From the NCBI GenBank assembly GCA_020621965.1, contig JAHRYV010000031.1, forward strand, positions 1-36,804: a stretch of DNA of 36,804 bases, in the 5' to 3' direction. Below the pieces are notes generated by a model. That model had not been told where the DNA came from, did not search any database, and worked only from the letters and a program-made list of their open reading frames with translations. How positions within the stretch are numbered: the first letter of the stretch is position 1; each line of letters begins with the position of its first letter. The stretch comes from Curvibacter sp. (GTDB taxonomy: Bacteria > Pseudomonadota > Gammaproteobacteria > Burkholderiales > Burkholderiaceae_C). The position numbers were made by a program, and so were the translations under genes. Below, one piece after another: positions 34,793 through 36,804 of this stretch.

Positions 34793-35290
34793 TCAGCGGC
34801 CCATCTGCGGGCCGCCGGCGCGCGGCTGGCCGCCGTTGCCCAGGTTGGGCGCGCGCTGGGCGTGGCGTTCGTAGCGGCCGCGGCGATCGTCGCGCTCGTG
34901 GCGGTCATACCCGCCGTGGCGTTCACGGCGATCTTCCCAGCGCTCGCGGCGCTCATGCCGGTCTTCCCAGCGGTCGTGGCGGTCTTTCCAGTGACCGTGG
35001 CCGTAGTAACCCGGGGGCACACGGTACACCGGTTGCGGCGGCAGGTAGACCACGCGGGGCGGCGGCACATACACCGGCCGCGGTTGCACGTGCACATGGC
35101 GCGGTTCGTACACCACCACCGGCGGGCGCGGTGCATTGGACACGCCCACATGCAGGCCCGGCTGCGACATGGCGACGGACCAGAAGATGTCCACGTCGTC
35201 GTGCCCGGCGTGGGCGGCGCTGCTGGCGCCCAGCCCCAGGGCGGCCACCAGGGCCAGGGCTGCGGCGGTCGATTTGGCTTTGTTCGTCAT
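34793..35290 (-). CDS. Secreted His/Arg-rich low-complexity protein
   Basis: A 165-residue exported protein. The signal peptide (AAALALVAALGLGASSAAHA) cleaves near residue 28. Mature parts: DDVDIFWSVAMSQPGLHVGV, a Pro/Val/Tyr segment (PRPVYVPPPRVVYLPPQPVY), and a charged block of degenerate repeats around WKDRHDR, WEDRHER, WEDRRER. The repeats are visible in DNA as tandem copies near TCTTCCCAGCG with roughly 30-nt spacing (about 34930-35000). Such proteins are frequent in Burkholderiales and uncharacterised; metal or polyanion binding is a guess. The ATG at 35290 has GGAGAA upstream, and an intrinsic terminator follows. Confidence 0.8.
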   Translation of the reverse strand: MTNKAKSTAAALALVAALGLGASSAAHAGHDDVDIFWSVAMSQPGLHVGVSNAPRPPVVVYEPRHVHVQPRPVYVPPPRVVYLPPQPVYRVPPGYYGHGHWKDRHDRWEDRHERRERWEDRRERHGGYDRHERDDRRGRYERHAQRAPNLGNGGQPRAGGPQMGR

Positions 35291-35426
35291 GAGGGTTCTC
35301 CTTTGCGGGGCACCCGTTTGGGGTGGCCCTGACCCAACAACGCGCCAGCCCCCGGCGCCGGCTTTGAAGTTGCGGTGAAGGAGGTTACAGGACGTAACCG
35401 AGGCAAAACCGACGTGAGCGCCGGCT

Positions 35427-36521
35427 TCAGCGCGGCCGTAGACCAGCCGGCAACCAGGCGCCCAGCCTGGCCTCGATGGTCGCCTCGTGCCGCTGCCACC
35501 AGATGCCCAGCGCCACCAGGCCCAACCCCAGCAAGGTGAGCGCAAACGGGAACAGCAGGCTGTTCTGGAACACCCGGTGCGACAGATAACCCAGGTAACC
35601 CGCCACCCCGAAGGCGCCCAGCACGGTGAACACGCGCCGGCCGATGGCCGCGCCGCAGAACACCAGCCCCACGTTGATCAGCGCATAGATGGCCTTGCCC
35701 CACTCCGAGCCGGAGTTCTGCAGGCTCAGGCCGCCCCAGAACATGAGGGCGCCGAAGATGTAGAGCCAGAAGGCGTAGTCCTGCCGCCACTCACCCTGCG
35801 CCCGGCGGCTGCGCACGTCCACCCATATGGCGAGGAAGCAGGTGAACAGGCCGAAGATCAGCGACATGTCGCGCATGAACTGGTACTCGAAGCCGTCGGT
35901 CTGCATCAGCAGGTGGGCCACGTCCATGTACATGTACCAGACGGTCACGGCGATGGGCATCACCATGAAAGGCAGGCGGTAGCGCCACAGCATCACCACG
36001 CCGGCGGCCAGGGTGCCGAACTCCAGCGTCAGCCAGCGCCAGTCGATGATCGTGTGATAGGCCCGGTAGCTGCTGGGCCCGCCCGACGGCCACAGGCCCA
36101 GCCCGCTTTGCAGCGCCCACAGCGCCAGCGGCACCAGGCAGACCGCCAGCGTGGCCAGGATGCCGGCCGGCACCGCCAGCCCCCGCGCCTTGAGCCCGTC
36201 CGCCACCTTGAGGCAGGCGACCAGGTAGGCCAGGGCAATGGCCAGCAAGCCCCAGTCGCCAAACTGGTGCCAGCCCAGCGTCATGAACAGCGTCATGGCG
36301 CCGATGGCCACCATGCCGCCGAAGTAATAGAGCACGTTGGTGAAGGAGAAACGCGGCCCGGTCGCCGGCGCCGCGGGCACCGGGCTCTGCAGCCGCTCGT
36401 GCTGCGCCCAGCGCTCCCACAGCTGGCGCGACTGCGCGCCGGTAATCAGGCCGTCGCGCACGGCGCTGTCCAGCTCGGCCTGGGTGACGGTCACACTCTT
36501 GTTCTGCAGATCCTGGGACAT
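35427..36521 (-). CDS. DUF2157-type multi-pass membrane protein
   Basis: A 364-residue inner-membrane protein. The N-terminal cytoplasmic part (VTVTQAELDSAVRDGLITGA, then QSRQLWERWAQHE) resembles the DUF2157 entry motif, and about nine hydrophobic helices follow (for example LYYFGGMVAIGAMTLFMTLG and LPFMVMPIAVTVWYMYMDVA). Function unknown. The ATG at 36521 has GGAGGAAGG 5-12 nt upstream; an in-frame ATG at 36554 is worse placed. Divergent from glnS across 61 nt, next to the His/Arg-rich gene after a 136-nt gap. Confidence 0.82.
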   Translation of the reverse strand: MSQDLQNKSVTVTQAELDSAVRDGLITGAQSRQLWERWAQHERLQSPVPAAPATGPRFSFTNVLYYFGGMVAIGAMTLFMTLGWHQFGDWGLLAIALAYLVACLKVADGLKARGLAVPAGILATLAVCLVPLALWALQSGLGLWPSGGPSSYRAYHTIIDWRWLTLEFGTLAAGVVMLWRYRLPFMVMPIAVTVWYMYMDVAHLLMQTDGFEYQFMRDMSLIFGLFTCFLAIWVDVRSRRAQGEWRQDYAFWLYIFGALMFWGGLSLQNSGSEWGKAIYALINVGLVFCGAAIGRRVFTVLGAFGVAGYLGYLSHRVFQNSLLFPFALTLLGLGLVALGIWWQRHEATIEARLGAWLPAGLRPR

Positions 36522-36582
36522 GGGGCCTTCCTCCTGTGCTGCGCATGGTAGCAATCCCGGGACCGAGGTCTAAAATTCGTCC

Positions 36583-36804
<222 letters not shown>

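Overview
The window is a GC-rich, densely packed bacterial chromosome segment. Gene content and protein flavour point to a betaproteobacterium of the order Burkholderiales, most likely family Comamonadaceae: an FtrABCD-type ferrous iron operon, an assimilatory nitrate operon with its own CobA, an rpsU-GatB/YqeY pair, and the suhB/trmJ/cysE arrangement. The family assignment is recognition from memory, not a database search. No rRNA, tRNA, CRISPR array, insertion sequence or phage gene was seen.

Layout. (1) 1-5299: end of an assimilatory nitrite/nitrate operon: nirB (3' end), a small protein with two nitrate-sensor-like P-boxes, nirD, nasA and cobA (siroheme synthesis). It has an odd duplicated nasA start at 1401 and a sigma-54-type promoter before cobA. 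(2) 5337-7617: a HI0933-family flavoprotein, then rpsU with a strong promoter, structured leader and terminator, then a GatB/YqeY gene. (3) 7649-12235: an unknown envelope protein, pmbA, darP, mogA and eamA; pmbA, darP and mogA carry 1-bp indels that look like sequence errors. (4) 12248-16963: a Fur-box (and FNR-like box) controlled ferrous iron uptake operon, ftrA - outer-membrane porin - ftrB - ftrC - ftrD. (5) 16973-22545: cysE and trmJ (minus), suhB (plus, one frameshift), and a four-PAS GGDEF-EAL protein (minus). (6) 22790-27668: mutS, a TumE-type toxin/antitoxin pair with tandem operators, an alpha/beta hydrolase and an exported flavodoxin. (7) 27675-29420: uppP and two small uncharacterised genes. 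(8) 29515-34606, all minus: a radical SAM/SPASM enzyme, a MacA-like adaptor with an inserted Spy/CpxP-like helical segment, an ABC ATPase and a MacB-type permease, with a short open frame just upstream of the enzyme that could be a peptide substrate. (9) 34793-36804: a His/Arg-rich secreted protein, a DUF2157 membrane protein and the 5' end of glnS.

How they work together. NasA reduces nitrate to nitrite, NirBD reduces nitrite to ammonium, and CobA makes the precursor of the siroheme needed by NirB. In the iron operon, FtrA binds periplasmic iron, FtrB is a cupredoxin, FtrC is the oxidase-coupled permease, FtrD is a polyferredoxin, and the inserted porin could provide outer-membrane entry. 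The best candidate for an undescribed system is region 8: a peptide-modifying-type radical SAM enzyme in line with a MacAB-like exporter. The substrate is only a weak candidate and the link is inference from co-orientation and spacing.
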